Assembly (NCBI RefSeq): GCF_000716785.1
Contig: NZ_JNYY01000008.1
Location: 496,001-560,000, forward strand
Direction of reading: 5' to 3'
DNA from: Amycolatopsis vancoresmycina
GTDB lineage: Bacteria > Actinomycetota > Actinomycetes > Mycobacteriales > Pseudonocardiaceae
Length of the DNA: 64,000 nucleotides
Shown: in pieces, positions 24,861-33,188 of the stretch
How the letters are laid out: every line of letters starts with the position of its first letter
Position numbering within the stretch: position 1 is the first letter of the stretch
Program-made: the position numbers and the translations under genes
The notes under the pieces: generated by a model
What the model saw: only the letters and a program-made list of their open reading frames with translations
What the model was told of the DNA's origin: nothing
Databases searched by the model: none

Positions 24861-25700
24861 GTGCGCAGACTCCTCCCGGTGGCCGTCGCCACCCTCTCGC
24901 TCCTCACCGCCGCCCCCGCGTCCGCCGCGCCCCGCGATCCCGGACGCAGCGTCGTCATCGGCACGCTGAAGAAAGGCGGGCTCGCCGTCTTCGACCTCTC
25001 CACGCGGACCCTGCAGCTGGTTCCGGTGGGGCCGGGCGGGCGGTTCGACAACGTCGACGTCGTCGGCGATCTCGCCGTCGTCAGCGACCGGGGGCGGGAC
25101 CGGATCCGCGTCTACCGGATCGACCCGCCGCCGCGCCGGTGTTCTCCCTGTCGGAGTCCGAAGTGGACGAGCGGCGGACCGCCCACGGCTCGCCGACCGG
25201 CCGGACGGCACCGTCGGCACCGCGCCGATCGCCACCGTCGCCCTGCCGTCGCGGTTCCGCCTGCCGGACGGCTCGGCCTGGTCGCCGTGCGAGGAGCCCG
25301 GCGAACGGCCGCGTGCCCTACACCGCCCAGGAGGACGTCGGGATCTGAGGAGTGCGTCCCGGACGGCTCCGACCCCGGCTCCGGTGGCCGGTGGCTGACC
25401 GCCGACGCGGAGGGCCTCGCGGTGGCGAACGGCACGCTGTTCGCCTCCAGCCAGGGCGACTCGCGGTTCGTCGTCCACGACGAGCACGTCCGTGACCTGC
25501 GGATCGTCGCCGGCCGCGGGACGGACTCGGTCGAGCACTCCGACGGCTCGGCGATCTCCACGGCGTACCTGGGCCGCCGCTTCCCGCACGGCCTCCTGGT
25601 CGTCCACGACCGCGAGCGGCACCCGTCGCCCGGGGACCGACCGGCCACCGGCTTCGCCTTCGTCCGGCTGGAGGACGTCCTCCCGCGATGGAAGTCACTC
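24861..25700 (+). pseudogene. Decayed beta-propeller 3-phytase
   Basis: A signal peptide (LLPVAVATLSLLTAAPASA) and blade segments GTLKKGGLAVFDL and VVSDRGRDRIRVYR occupy one frame from GTG 24861. The match then moves to a second frame at about 25139 (FSLSESEVDERRTAHG), a third near 25200 (VALPSRFRLPDGSAWSPCEE), returns briefly at YTAQEDVGI, and re-enters the first frame at about 25350 (WLTADAEGLAVANGTLFASSQG, EHSDGSAIS). These are successive parts of a secreted phytase of about 400 residues, so at least three frameshifts and a deletion are needed, and no proper stop follows. Once secreted, it would have released phosphate from phytate. Confidence 0.75.
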
Positions 25701-25758
25701 CCGGCCGTGCAGCAATACGGCCTCCTCATGCGTCCCTTGATCGACGGAAGGGACGCGT

Positions 25759-26256
25759 GTGAGCTTCGAAGAGTTCGTGGCGGAGCGGCTGGACGGGCTG
25801 CTCCGCTACGCCACCGTCCTGACGAACGACCCGCACCTGGCGCAGGACATCGTCCAGGACGTGCTGCTGCGCGCCCAGCAGCGCTGGGACGGCATCGCCG
25901 CCCCGCCGACCTACGTGCGGCGGATGGTCACCAACGAGTACCTCTCGTGGCGGCGCCGCGCCGTGCGGCGGATGGTGCCGAGCAGCCACGACGTCCTCGA
26001 CGCGCTCAGCCCGCCCGCCGCCGACCCGGCCGCCGCCTGGGACGAGCGGGACGCCATGCTCGGCCTGCTCGCCACGCTGCCGCGCAAGCAGCGCGCCGCG
26101 GTCGTGCTGCGGTACTACGAGAGCTACTCCGACGCCGAGATCGCCGCGGTCCTGCGCTGCGGGGTCTCCACCGTGCGCAGCCAGATTTCCCGGGCACTGG
26201 CCACCCTGCGCCAGGCCCCGCACCCGACGTCCATCCCCACCGGAGTCCCCGAATGA
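25759..26256 (+). CDS. ECF sigma factor (SigE/SigM-like group)
   Basis: 165 residues; GTG with GGAAGGGA 6 bases upstream. Seen: region 2 (LLRYATVLTNDPHLAQDIVQDVLLRA... VRRMVTNEYLSWRRR) and region 4 (LPRKQRAAVVLRYYESYSDAEIAAVLRCGVSTVRSQISRAL), complete for a short ECF sigma. ATGA overlap with the next gene suggests that gene encodes its membrane partner. Target promoter sequence not seen. Confidence 0.92.
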   Translation: MSFEEFVAERLDGLLRYATVLTNDPHLAQDIVQDVLLRAQQRWDGIAAPPTYVRRMVTNEYLSWRRRAVRRMVPSSHDVLDALSPPAADPAAAWDERDAMLGLLATLPRKQRAAVVLRYYESYSDAEIAAVLRCGVSTVRSQISRALATLRQAPHPTSIPTGVPE

Positions 26257-27230
26257 CGCGCAGCGAGCACGACACCGAGACGCTGATCCGGGACAGCCTC
26301 GACCGCCTCGCCGCCCGCGCCCCGGACGGCCACGCGGTCCGCGACGCCCTCGCGCACGCCGGGCGGAAACGGCGGCCCGTGACCCGGCTGGCCCTGGTCG
26401 CCGCCGCCGTGGTCCTGGTGGTCGTCGGCGTCGTCGCGGGCACGCAGCTGCTGACCCGCCCGGACCTGGAGCCGGCCGCGGGCCGCCCGGTGCTCGCGTT
26501 CGGCCCGGAGTGGCTGCCGGACGGGTTCACCGAGCAGTACCGCGAAGGCGGGCCCGGGCTCACCCCGCAGGTCCGGCGGTGGTTTGCCGGGCCGGCCTCG
26601 ATCACGCTGCAGGCGTACCCGACCGCCGATCCGGAGTGGTCGCGGACCGCGCTCAAGATCGCGTCGATCAAGGACCAGGTGCTGGTGCACGGCCGGGTCG
26701 CGATGGTCACCGGCGCCGGCGACACGGCGCAGCTGACCTGGCTGGCCGACGACGAGCACGTGCTGGTCGCTTCGCTGGCCGGCGTGCCGGACGCGCGCGA
26801 GGTTGCCCTGCGGATCGCCGGCGCGGTCGCCGCCGACCCGGTGGGCGTTCGCGGCGAGCTGCGGTTCGGGCCGCTCCCGGCGGGGCTCGCCGAGCGTTCG
26901 GCCGCGGTGCGGGGCACCGGGCCCGCCGACGCGGCCACCGTGCTGACCGCGGCCGATCCGGCCCGGCCGTCCGTCGCGGCGGTGTCGGCCGCCGTGAGCC
27001 CGGTTTCCCCGGGGGTGAGCGGCGCGGCCCCGGTGACCGTCCGCGGCGGCGAGGGGTTCTTCGTGGCGCCGTCGACCGGGCGGGACGCGATGGTCGCGGC
27101 CCGGCTGCCGTCCGGGCGCTGGCTGACGGTGTCGGGTTCGCGGCCGGAGGCCGAGCTGATCGCCGTCGCGAACGGCGTCCAGCTCGACCCGGCACCCGAC
27201 TACCGCTGGCTCGGGCGGCCTACCAGTTGA
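26253..27230 (+). CDS. Single-pass membrane protein coupled to the ECF sigma gene, probable anti-sigma
   Basis: 325 residues. Seen: a cytoplasmic ~45-residue N-terminus, one membrane segment at about 46-68 (LALVAAAVVLVVVGVVAG) and a large outer Ala/Pro/Val-rich domain. No HXXXCXXC zinc anti-sigma motif is visible, so the anti-sigma role rests on overlap (ATGA) and topology. The 3' end overlaps the convergent membrane gene by 11 bp. Confidence 0.7.
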   Translation: MTRSEHDTETLIRDSLDRLAARAPDGHAVRDALAHAGRKRRPVTRLALVAAAVVLVVVGVVAGTQLLTRPDLEPAAGRPVLAFGPEWLPDGFTEQYREGGPGLTPQVRRWFAGPASITLQAYPTADPEWSRTALKIASIKDQVLVHGRVAMVTGAGDTAQLTWLADDEHVLVASLAGVPDAREVALRIAGAVAADPVGVRGELRFGPLPAGLAERSAAVRGTGPADAATVLTAADPARPSVAAVSAAVSPVSPGVSGAAPVTVRGGEGFFVAPSTGRDAMVAARLPSGRWLTVSGSRPEAELIAVANGVQLDPAPDYRWLGRPTS

Positions 27231-28158
27231 CCATCGGGAACCAGATGTACCCGAGCCTGCCCAGCACGCGGACGTCCCAGTAGAGCAGCGTGAACGTGCC
27301 GCCGACGAGCAGCGCGGCGCCGGTCACGGTGGCGATCCGGGCCGGTTTCGCGGCCAGCCAGCGCTGCACCCGCCCGCCGGTGGCGTAGGTGAGGACGAGG
27401 AACAGCACGGCCATCACGACGATGTTGCCGAGTGACTGCAGCGCGAACGCGGCGGCGCCGTAGAGCACGTTGTGCTGCTCGGCGGCGCTGCGGAACATGA
27501 TCCGGAACAGCGGGTACGGCCGTCCGATGAGGAACCCGCCGATGAGCGCGCCCATCAGCACCAGCGGCGCAGCCGGGTGGCGGCGGGTGAAGCTCTCGAA
27601 GGGGTTGCGGACGATGCCGAGCGCGATCAGCCCCATCGCCAGGAAGACCAGGCCGACGACGCCGAAGGCGACCATAGATTGGATGCTGCGCGGCGACAGC
27701 CCGGTGGTCTGGGCGGTGGAGAACTGCGGCATCCGGGTGCCGACGATCGCGACGATCACGCCGTAGACGATCGACACGGTGAGCATGCCCGCGGCGATCC
27801 AGCCGAGCGGCTTGAACGGGTTCCGCTTCTCCCCCGCCTGGTCGCCGACCAGCGGGGCAACCGCCCCGAAGGCGGCGATGTTGCAGGCGGTGAAGGACCC
27901 CGCGAGGCCGGAGACGAACGCGAAGAGCGTCCCGGCGACGACACCGCTGATCGGGGTGGCCTTGGCGTCGTAGCCGAGCAGTCCGTTCGCGACGCTGTCC
28001 CCGATCACCGAGTCGACGAACGGCGCCGACCAGATCGCCGTGAGCGCGAACCCGGCGAGCACGGCGATCAGCGCGATCGCCGCCCGGCGCGCGGGATACG
28101 GCCCGGCGCCGAAGAAACCTGCTTGCGGGTGAGCCGGTAGGTGCTGTCTGACCGCCAT
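27220..28158 (-). CDS. Polytopic membrane protein, distantly CcdA/DsbD-like
   Basis: 312 residues with about eight hydrophobic segments. The segment VSGLAGSFTACNIAAFGAVAPL resembles the first cysteine-bearing helix of CcdA-type thiol transporters, but only one such Cys is evident, so redox function is doubtful. Other neighbours do not clarify it. Divergent from the F420 gene over a long interrupted palindrome. Confidence 0.6.
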   Translation of the reverse strand: MAVRQHLPAHPQAGFFGAGPYPARRAAIALIAVLAGFALTAIWSAPFVDSVIGDSVANGLLGYDAKATPISGVVAGTLFAFVSGLAGSFTACNIAAFGAVAPLVGDQAGEKRNPFKPLGWIAAGMLTVSIVYGVIVAIVGTRMPQFSTAQTTGLSPRSIQSMVAFGVVGLVFLAMGLIALGIVRNPFESFTRRHPAAPLVLMGALIGGFLIGRPYPLFRIMFRSAAEQHNVLYGAAAFALQSLGNIVVMAVLFLVLTYATGGRVQRWLAAKPARIATVTGAALLVGGTFTLLYWDVRVLGRLGYIWFPMVNW

Positions 28159-28192
28159 CGACGCCTCCCAGTGTGCGGATGATCCAGCCCAT

Positions 28193-28225
28193 GAAGCGTT
28201 GCAGGTGCGGGGCCTGAAACGCTTC
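28193..28225. promoter_or_regulatory. 33-bp interrupted palindrome in a divergent promoter region
   Basis: GAAGCGTT (28193-28200) and AACGCTTC (28218-28225) are perfect arms, and CAGG/CCTG (28202-28205 and 28213-28216) continue the symmetry after one mismatch, around a 7-base centre. It lies 34 bp from the membrane gene start and 67 bp from the F420-enzyme start. It could be a repressor site or a hairpin; no adjacent regulator gene is an obvious owner. Confidence 0.45.
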
Positions 28226-28292
28226 GGCCGGGCGTGTGCGGTTATGGCGCCGAAAGGCCCAGCCGAATTTCACGGCCAGCTACGGTGGGCGC

Positions 28293-28679
28293 ATGACTTC
28301 CGAGACCGACCGGCTCGCCGCCGAGCGCTACGTCGTCCTGACCACGTTCCGGCGCGACGGGCGGGCCGTGCCGACGCCGATCTGGGTCGCCGGCGACGGC
28401 GGGGAGCTGGTCTTCTGGTCGGAGCGGAAGGCAGGCAAGGTCAAGCGCATCCGCAACGGCGGCGGTGTCGAGGTCCAGGCGTGCGACCTGCGCGGGCAGA
28501 AGACGCACGGCGCCAAGGTGGCCGGGCAGGCCCGGCTCCTGGACGCCGCGGACACCGAGCGGGTCCGGCGGGCGATCGCGCGCAAGTACGGCATCGTCGG
28601 CCGCGTCACGATGTTCTTCTCGAAGCTGCGCGGCCCGGCGGACCGGACGGTCGGGATCGCCGTCAAGCTGGACGGCTGA
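28293..28679 (+). CDS. PPOX-class F420-dependent oxidoreductase
   Basis: 128 residues. Seen: the split-barrel flavin/F420 fold pattern YVVLTTFRRDGRAVPTPIWV, WSERKAGKVKRIRN and the VEVQACDLRGQ strand, matching the Rv2061-like subgroup. Such proteins reduce substrates with coenzyme F420H2; the substrate is unknown. The 3' end overlaps the convergent GNAT gene by 17 bp. Confidence 0.86.
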   Translation: MTSETDRLAAERYVVLTTFRRDGRAVPTPIWVAGDGGELVFWSERKAGKVKRIRNGGGVEVQACDLRGQKTHGAKVAGQARLLDAADTERVRRAIARKYGIVGRVTMFFSKLRGPADRTVGIAVKLDG

Positions 28680-29148
28680 AGCCGCGGAAGCCGCGCCGCA
28701 GGTAGTTCGGCAGCGCGTTCGGGTGGTCGAGCGTCGAGGTGTGCAGCCAGACGCGCCGGGTGCCGGGCAGCGCCCACGCGCCGGCGACGACGAGGGTGAG
28801 CGCGTACCCGCCGAGTCCCTTCCCGACGAACTCCGGCACCAGCCCGAACGTGGTGATTTCGACGACGCCGCCGGGCTGCGGCTCGAAGTCCGCGGCGCCG
28901 GCGACCTCGCCGCGGTACTCGACGAGCCGGTACTGCCGGTGCGGGTCGGCGAGCCAGCGGTCCCACTCGTCGTCGCCGCGGGTGACACTCGGCCACTGGT
29001 GGGGTGTCCCGATCCGGACGTGCAGCTCGCGGATCAGCGGCCCCGGCGGGACGGCGCGCACCGCGACGCCGTCGACGGCGGGCGCGGGGTTGAGCTGATC
29101 GGCGGCGGTCATCTCGAGCTGGGTGACGATCTCCTCCACCCGGGGCAA
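28663..29148 (-). CDS. GNAT-family N-acetyltransferase
   Basis: 161 residues. Seen: the acetyl-CoA-binding segment VPEFVGKGLGGYALTLVV (Q/RxxGxG-like) at about 109-126 and the closing THPNALPNYLRRGF-like strand-helix, here LDHPNALPNYLRRGF. Substrate unknown. An internal GTG three codons later is an alternative start. Confidence 0.87.
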   Translation of the reverse strand: MPRVEEIVTQLEMTAADQLNPAPAVDGVAVRAVPPGPLIRELHVRIGTPHQWPSVTRGDDEWDRWLADPHRQYRLVEYRGEVAGAADFEPQPGGVVEITTFGLVPEFVGKGLGGYALTLVVAGAWALPGTRRVWLHTSTLDHPNALPNYLRRGFRGFSRPA

Positions 29149-29190
29149 CCTACGACCCCGGGCCCCGGCTGTCAGCCCCTTTTCGCGCCG

Positions 29191-29532
29191 TCACGCGGCG
29201 GCGCGCAGGGCGGCGGCCAGTGCGGCCGAGTCGTGGTCCGGGCCGCAGCCGTCCACGAGGATCAGGTCGCCGGGGATGTGGTCCGCGCGCAGCCGCAGGA
29301 TTTCGCGGTAGGCGGGCGAGTCGTACCACTCGCGTGCCGCGGCGAGGCTCGGGAACTCGATGACCACCAGGGCGCCGGGCCACTCGCCTTCCCGGACCTC
29401 CACCTGCGCGCCGTGCACGAGGAACTTGCCGCCGTGCGGGTCGAGCGTCGCCTGGATCCGTTCCATGTACTCGAAAACCTCCTCCGACAGCACGGCGGGC
29501 GGGCGAAGGTGGGCTACTCCGTAGGCGGTCAT
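29191..29532 (-). CDS. DUF1330 (dimeric alpha/beta barrel) protein
   Basis: 113 residues, ferredoxin-like fold pattern VVIEFPSLAAAREWYDSPAYREIL, typical of DUF1330. Function unknown; probably a small cytoplasmic dimer. Confidence 0.88.
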   Translation of the reverse strand: MTAYGVAHLRPPAVLSEEVFEYMERIQATLDPHGGKFLVHGAQVEVREGEWPGALVVIEFPSLAAAREWYDSPAYREILRLRADHIPGDLILVDGCGPDHDSAALAAALRAAA

Positions 29533-29588
29533 GGCGTTCCTTTCGTTGTCCTGAAAGGAATCTTCGCGGACGGACGGAATGACGTCGA

Positions 29589-30182
29589 TTACGCCGGAGG
29601 TAATGCCGGCTGACCGGCCAGCAGCCGCTCGACCAGCGCGGTGACGAGGTCGTGCCGCTGCTCGCCGGTGAACAGGTCCGGCAGGGTCAGCCGTTCCATG
29701 ATCAGCCAGTTCAGCGCCAGCCAGAGCAGGACGACCGTCGTTCCGTCGCCGGGCAGCCCGGCCTTCTCGTGGTAGCCGACGTTGAACTCGACGTCCGCCC
29801 GGATGCGCCGGGTGAGCAGGTCCCGCAGCTCGGGCCGCCGGGTGGCTTCCAGCCGCAGTTCCAGCAGGGCCAGGAACCCGGTCGGGAACGCGGCGACGCG
29901 GTCGACGAGCTCGTGCATCAGCTCGGCGACGCGAGCGGCGTCGCGGGGCCCGTCCAGGCCACCCGCGAGGACGGCGTCGTCGACGAGCCGTTCGTAGACC
30001 CGCTCCCCCGCGTGCCGCAGGATTTCGTCACGGCTGGCGAAGTAGTTGGACGCCGTGCCCACCGGAACACCGGCCTGCTGGTCGACCGCGCGGAAGGTGA
30101 GCCCGCGGGCGCCCTCGGCGGCCAGGACTTCGATCGCGGCGTCGAGCAGGGCGGCCCGCCGCTCGGGGTTGCGTCGCACCAT
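29589..30182 (-). CDS. TetR-family regulator
   Basis: 197 residues from ATG 30182, with a GGGAG site upstream; the longer frame has no support. Seen: HTH TFRAVDQQAGVPVGTASNYFASRDEIL at about 29-55. A palindrome at 30201-30216 lies 19 bp before the start and suggests autoregulation. DUF1330 lies 56 bp downstream and may be its co-transcribed target. Confidence 0.9.
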   Translation of the reverse strand: MVRRNPERRAALLDAAIEVLAAEGARGLTFRAVDQQAGVPVGTASNYFASRDEILRHAGERVYERLVDDAVLAGGLDGPRDAARVAELMHELVDRVAAFPTGFLALLELRLEATRRPELRDLLTRRIRADVEFNVGYHEKAGLPGDGTTVVLLWLALNWLIMERLTLPDLFTGEQRHDLVTALVERLLAGQPALPPA

Positions 30183-30200
30183 GGTCACTCCCGCACGGAC

Positions 30201-30216
30201 TACTTCAGGCGAAGTA
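30201..30216. promoter_or_regulatory. Operator-like palindrome upstream of a TetR gene
   Basis: TACTTC-AGGC-GAAGTA, perfect 6-bp arms around 4 bases, next to AT-richer bases that could hold the promoter. A likely binding site for the TetR protein encoded at 29589-30182. Confidence 0.5.
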
Positions 30217-30389
30217 CTACGATCGGAGTGTATTACGCCAGTGCCGCCCGCGTCGCCGCATCGGATCCGCAGGCGCAGCTCCGGGTGCCCGGCCGGGTCA
30301 CTCTGCAGCTGGTGCACCAGGCCGTGCTGGCCTAACGCCGCCGGGTCGCCTCGCGGATCTGCCGGAGCCCGCGCCGGCCGAGGTCCCGC

Positions 30390-30947
30390 CTAGGCGCGAA
30401 GCCCGTCGACGATCACCGCCACGATCCGGGGCGCGCGCTCGTCCCACTCGGCTCCGGGGATCCGCGAGAGCGCCCCGAGGAGCAGGATGACATCGGCGGC
30501 GTCGACGCCGCCGCGGATCTGCCCGGCGGCCTTTCCCCGGTCCAGCAGCGTTTCGAGCGCCTCGTCGAGCCGGTGGTGCTGGCCGGAGTGGAGGTCCTGC
30601 CAGGCCGGCACCTCGATCGCCGCCATGACACCGCGCTTGACGCGCGCGTACTCGACGAGCCGGTCCAGCCAGCGGGCCAGCGCGTCCAGCGGGGAGTGTT
30701 CCGCCAGCAGTGGCGCCACGGTGCCGACGAGCTGGGTCAGCTCGGCCCGGTACACCTCCGCCAGCAGGTGCTCGCGCGTCGGGAAGTGCCGGTAGAGCGT
30801 GCCCTGTCCGACGCCCGCGGCCTTGGCGACCCGGTGCAGCTTCAGGTCCTCGGGCGCGCCGTTGGATTCGCGCAGCTCGGCGCGGGCAGCCTCGACGATC
30901 CGGTCGCGGTTGGCGACGGCGTCCGAACGGCGCTCACGACCGGGCAC
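30390..30947 (-). CDS. TetR-family regulator, divergent from an SDR gene
   Basis: 185 residues from GTG 30947 behind a GAGGAG site. Seen: HTH HRVAKAAGVGQGTLYRHFPTREHLL at about 38-62. Two matching half-palindromic sites fill the promoter gap to the SDR gene, so it most likely represses that enzyme and itself until a ligand binds. Confidence 0.92.
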   Translation of the reverse strand: MPGRERRSDAVANRDRIVEAARAELRESNGAPEDLKLHRVAKAAGVGQGTLYRHFPTREHLLAEVYRAELTQLVGTVAPLLAEHSPLDALARWLDRLVEYARVKRGVMAAIEVPAWQDLHSGQHHRLDEALETLLDRGKAAGQIRGGVDAADVILLLGALSRIPGAEWDERAPRIVAVIVDGLRA

Positions 30948-30968
30948 GGCACACTCCTCGCTTAAGTG

Positions 30969-31009
30969 GACAACTGTCCGGTACGGTGGCAGCTAACCGG
31001 ACAGTTGTC
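30969..31009. promoter_or_regulatory. Paired TetR operators between regulator and SDR gene
   Basis: GACAACTGTCCGG (30969-30981) and its exact reverse complement (30997-31009), 13-bp arms 28 bp apart. Each arm contains its own near-palindrome GGACA-nn-TGTCC, so two dimers could bind. The pair covers most of the 80-bp gap and would block both promoters. Confidence 0.72.
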
Positions 31010-31027
31010 AGTTTAGCGAGGAGTGCC

Positions 31028-31768
31028 ATGACGAACGGACTGGACAAGGTCGTCGCGATCACCGGCGCGAGCAGCGGGATCGGCGAGGCGACGGCCGTGG
31101 AGCTGGCGAGCCGCGGCGCGGCCGTCGTGCTGGGCGCCCGGCGCACCGACCGGCTCGAAGCGCTCGCGGCGCGGATCCGCGCCGACGGCGGCCGCGCCGA
31201 ACTGCTGGACGTCGACGTGACCCGCCGCGCCGATCCCGAGCGGCTCGTCACCCTCGCCGTCGACCGCTTCGGCCGGCTCGACGTCCTGGTGGCCAACGCC
31301 GGTGTCGCCCGGATCGCGCCGGTGAGCGCCCTCGACGTCGACGACTGGGACGCGATGATCGACGTCAACCTCCGCGGCGTGCTGCACGGGATCGCCGCCG
31401 CGCTGCCGGTGTTCCGCGCGCAGGGCCGCGGGCACTTCGTCACGACCGTCTCGACGTCGGGACTGAAGATCGTCCCGGCCCAGGCCGTCTACGCGGGGAC
31501 CAAGAACGCCGTGCGCACGCTGCTGGAGGCGCTGCGGCAGGAGTCGACCGACGGCGTCCTGCGCACGACCGCCATCTCGCCGGGGTTCGTGCGCACCGAG
31601 CTGGTCGACCACGTCGAGGACCCCACGCAGCGCGCGCAGGTGCAGGAGGCGATGGCGGCGCTCGGCATCGATCCCGCCGCCGTGGCGCGGGCGATCGCGT
31701 TCGCCGTCGAGCAGCCGGACGACGTCGAGATCGGCGACCTCACCATCCGGCCCACCCGGCAGGGTTAG
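31028..31768 (+). CDS. Short-chain dehydrogenase/reductase (SDR)
   Basis: 246 residues, ATG behind GAGGAG. Seen: cofactor motif ITGASSGIGEA at about 11-21, NAGVA, and the active-site Ser-Tyr-Lys in VSTSGLKIVPAQAVYAGTKNAV. An NADP-type preference is suggested by the Arg pair after beta-2 (GARRTDR). Substrate unknown. The 3' end overlaps hisA by 4 bp. Confidence 0.93.
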   Translation: MTNGLDKVVAITGASSGIGEATAVELASRGAAVVLGARRTDRLEALAARIRADGGRAELLDVDVTRRADPERLVTLAVDRFGRLDVLVANAGVARIAPVSALDVDDWDAMIDVNLRGVLHGIAAALPVFRAQGRGHFVTTVSTSGLKIVPAQAVYAGTKNAVRTLLEALRQESTDGVLRTTAISPGFVRTELVDHVEDPTQRAQVQEAMAALGIDPAAVARAIAFAVEQPDDVEIGDLTIRPTRQG

Positions 31769-32502
31769 ACCTGCGCGACCGCCGCGAGGGCCTCCGGCAG
31801 CGTGAACGCGCCGGCGTAGAGCGCCTTGCCGACGATGGACCCCTCGACGCCGTCGGACGCCAGGCCCGCCAGCGCGACGAGGTCGGCCACGCTCGACACC
31901 CCGCCGGACGCGATCACCGGCGCGTCGGTGCGGGCGACGACGTCACGCAGCAGGTCGAGGTTCGGGCCGCGCAGGGTGCCGTCCTTGCTGACGTCGGTGA
32001 CGACGTACCGGGAGGCACCGTCGCGGTCGAGCCGCTCGAGGACGTCCCACAGGTCGCCGCCGTCGGAGGTCCAGCCGCGGGCGGACAGCCGGTGGCCGGC
32101 CTCGGTGATCCGGACGTCGAGGCCGATCGCGACGCGGTCGCCGTACTCGCCGATGACCCGGGCGGTCCACTCCGGGTCTTCGAGCGCCGCGGTGCCGAGG
32201 TTGACCCGGCGCGCCCCGGTGGCCAGCGCGGCCTTCAGCGACGCGTCGTCGCGGATCCCGCCGGAGAGCTCGACCTGGACGTCGAGCTTGCCGACGACCT
32301 CGGCGAGCAGCTCCCGGTTGCTGCCCTTCCCGAAGGCGGCGTCGAGGTCGACCAGGTGGATCCACTCGGCCCCGTCCCGCTGCCAGGCGAACGCGGCTTC
32401 GAGCGGGCTCCCGTAGGAGGTCTCGGTGCCGGCCTCGCCCTGGACGAGTCGCACGGCCTGGCCATCGGCCACATCAACGGCGGGAAGCAGCGTGAAAGTC
32501 AC
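31765..32502 (-). CDS. priA: Bifunctional HisA/TrpF phosphoribosyl isomerase (PriA)
   Basis: 245 residues, GTG start. Seen: catalytic Asp in LLPAVDVADGQAVRL and the second in VVTDVSKDGTLRGPN, with SGGIRDD and ASGGVSS phosphate motifs. In actinobacteria this enzyme isomerises both ProFAR (histidine path) and PRA (tryptophan path). No trpF is present with the trp genes here, consistent with that dual role; this is inferred from family knowledge. Confidence 0.95.
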   Translation of the reverse strand: MTFTLLPAVDVADGQAVRLVQGEAGTETSYGSPLEAAFAWQRDGAEWIHLVDLDAAFGKGSNRELLAEVVGKLDVQVELSGGIRDDASLKAALATGARRVNLGTAALEDPEWTARVIGEYGDRVAIGLDVRITEAGHRLSARGWTSDGGDLWDVLERLDRDGASRYVVTDVSKDGTLRGPNLDLLRDVVARTDAPVIASGGVSSVADLVALAGLASDGVEGSIVGKALYAGAFTLPEALAAVAQV

Positions 32503-32538
32503 GCCGGTAACTCTAGGGCGGAGACCCCGATCACCCGG

Positions 32539-33165
32539 TCAGAGGGTCGCCAGCCAGTTGCGCAGCAGCTGCGCCCCGGCGTCGCCGGACTTCTCCGGGT
32601 GGAACTGCGTCGCCCACAGCGGCCCGTTCTCCACCGCGGCGACGAAGTCCTCGCCGTGGTGAGCCCAGGTGACCTTCGGCTCCTGCCCGGGCAGGCCGTC
32701 GAGCTCCCACTTCCGCGCCGCGTAGGAGTGCACGAAGTAGAACCGCTCCTCCGGGTCGAGCCCGGCGAACAGCTGCGAATCCGCGGGCGCGCGCACCGTG
32801 TTCCAGCCCATGTGGGGCAGGACGTCGGCGTGCAGCCGGTCGACGACGCCGGGCCACTCCCCGGTGCCTTCGGTCTCGTCGCCGTGCTCGACGCCGCGGG
32901 CGAAGAGGATCTGCATGCCGACGCAGATGCCGAGCACCGGGCGGCCGCCGGCGAGGCGCTTGCCGATGATCCGGTGCCCGTGCACGTCCAGCAGCCCCGC
33001 CATGCAGGCGGAGTACGCGCCGACACCCGGCACGACCAGGCCGTCGGCTTCGATCGCGGCATGGGGGTCGGCGGTGACCTCGACGTCGGCCCCGGCGCGC
33101 GCCACAGCGCGTTCGGCGGAGCGGAGGTTGCCGGAACCGTAGTCGAGGATCACCACACGAGACAC
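32539..33165 (-). CDS. hisH: Imidazole glycerol phosphate synthase glutaminase subunit
   Basis: 208 residues from GTG 33165. Class I glutamine amidotransferase that feeds ammonia to HisF. Seen: LDYGSGNLRS, oxyanion loop PGVGAYSACM, nucleophile Cys in GICVGMQ (about 82) and HPEKS with the His-Glu pair. 36 bp upstream of priA. The longer frame is a shadow of the secreted gene. Confidence 0.96.
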   Translation of the reverse strand: MSRVVILDYGSGNLRSAERAVARAGADVEVTADPHAAIEADGLVVPGVGAYSACMAGLLDVHGHRIIGKRLAGGRPVLGICVGMQILFARGVEHGDETEGTGEWPGVVDRLHADVLPHMGWNTVRAPADSQLFAGLDPEERFYFVHSYAARKWELDGLPGQEPKVTWAHHGEDFVAAVENGPLWATQFHPEKSGDAGAQLLRNWLATL

Positions 33166-33188
33166 GCCACCCAGCGTAGCCGCCGCGC

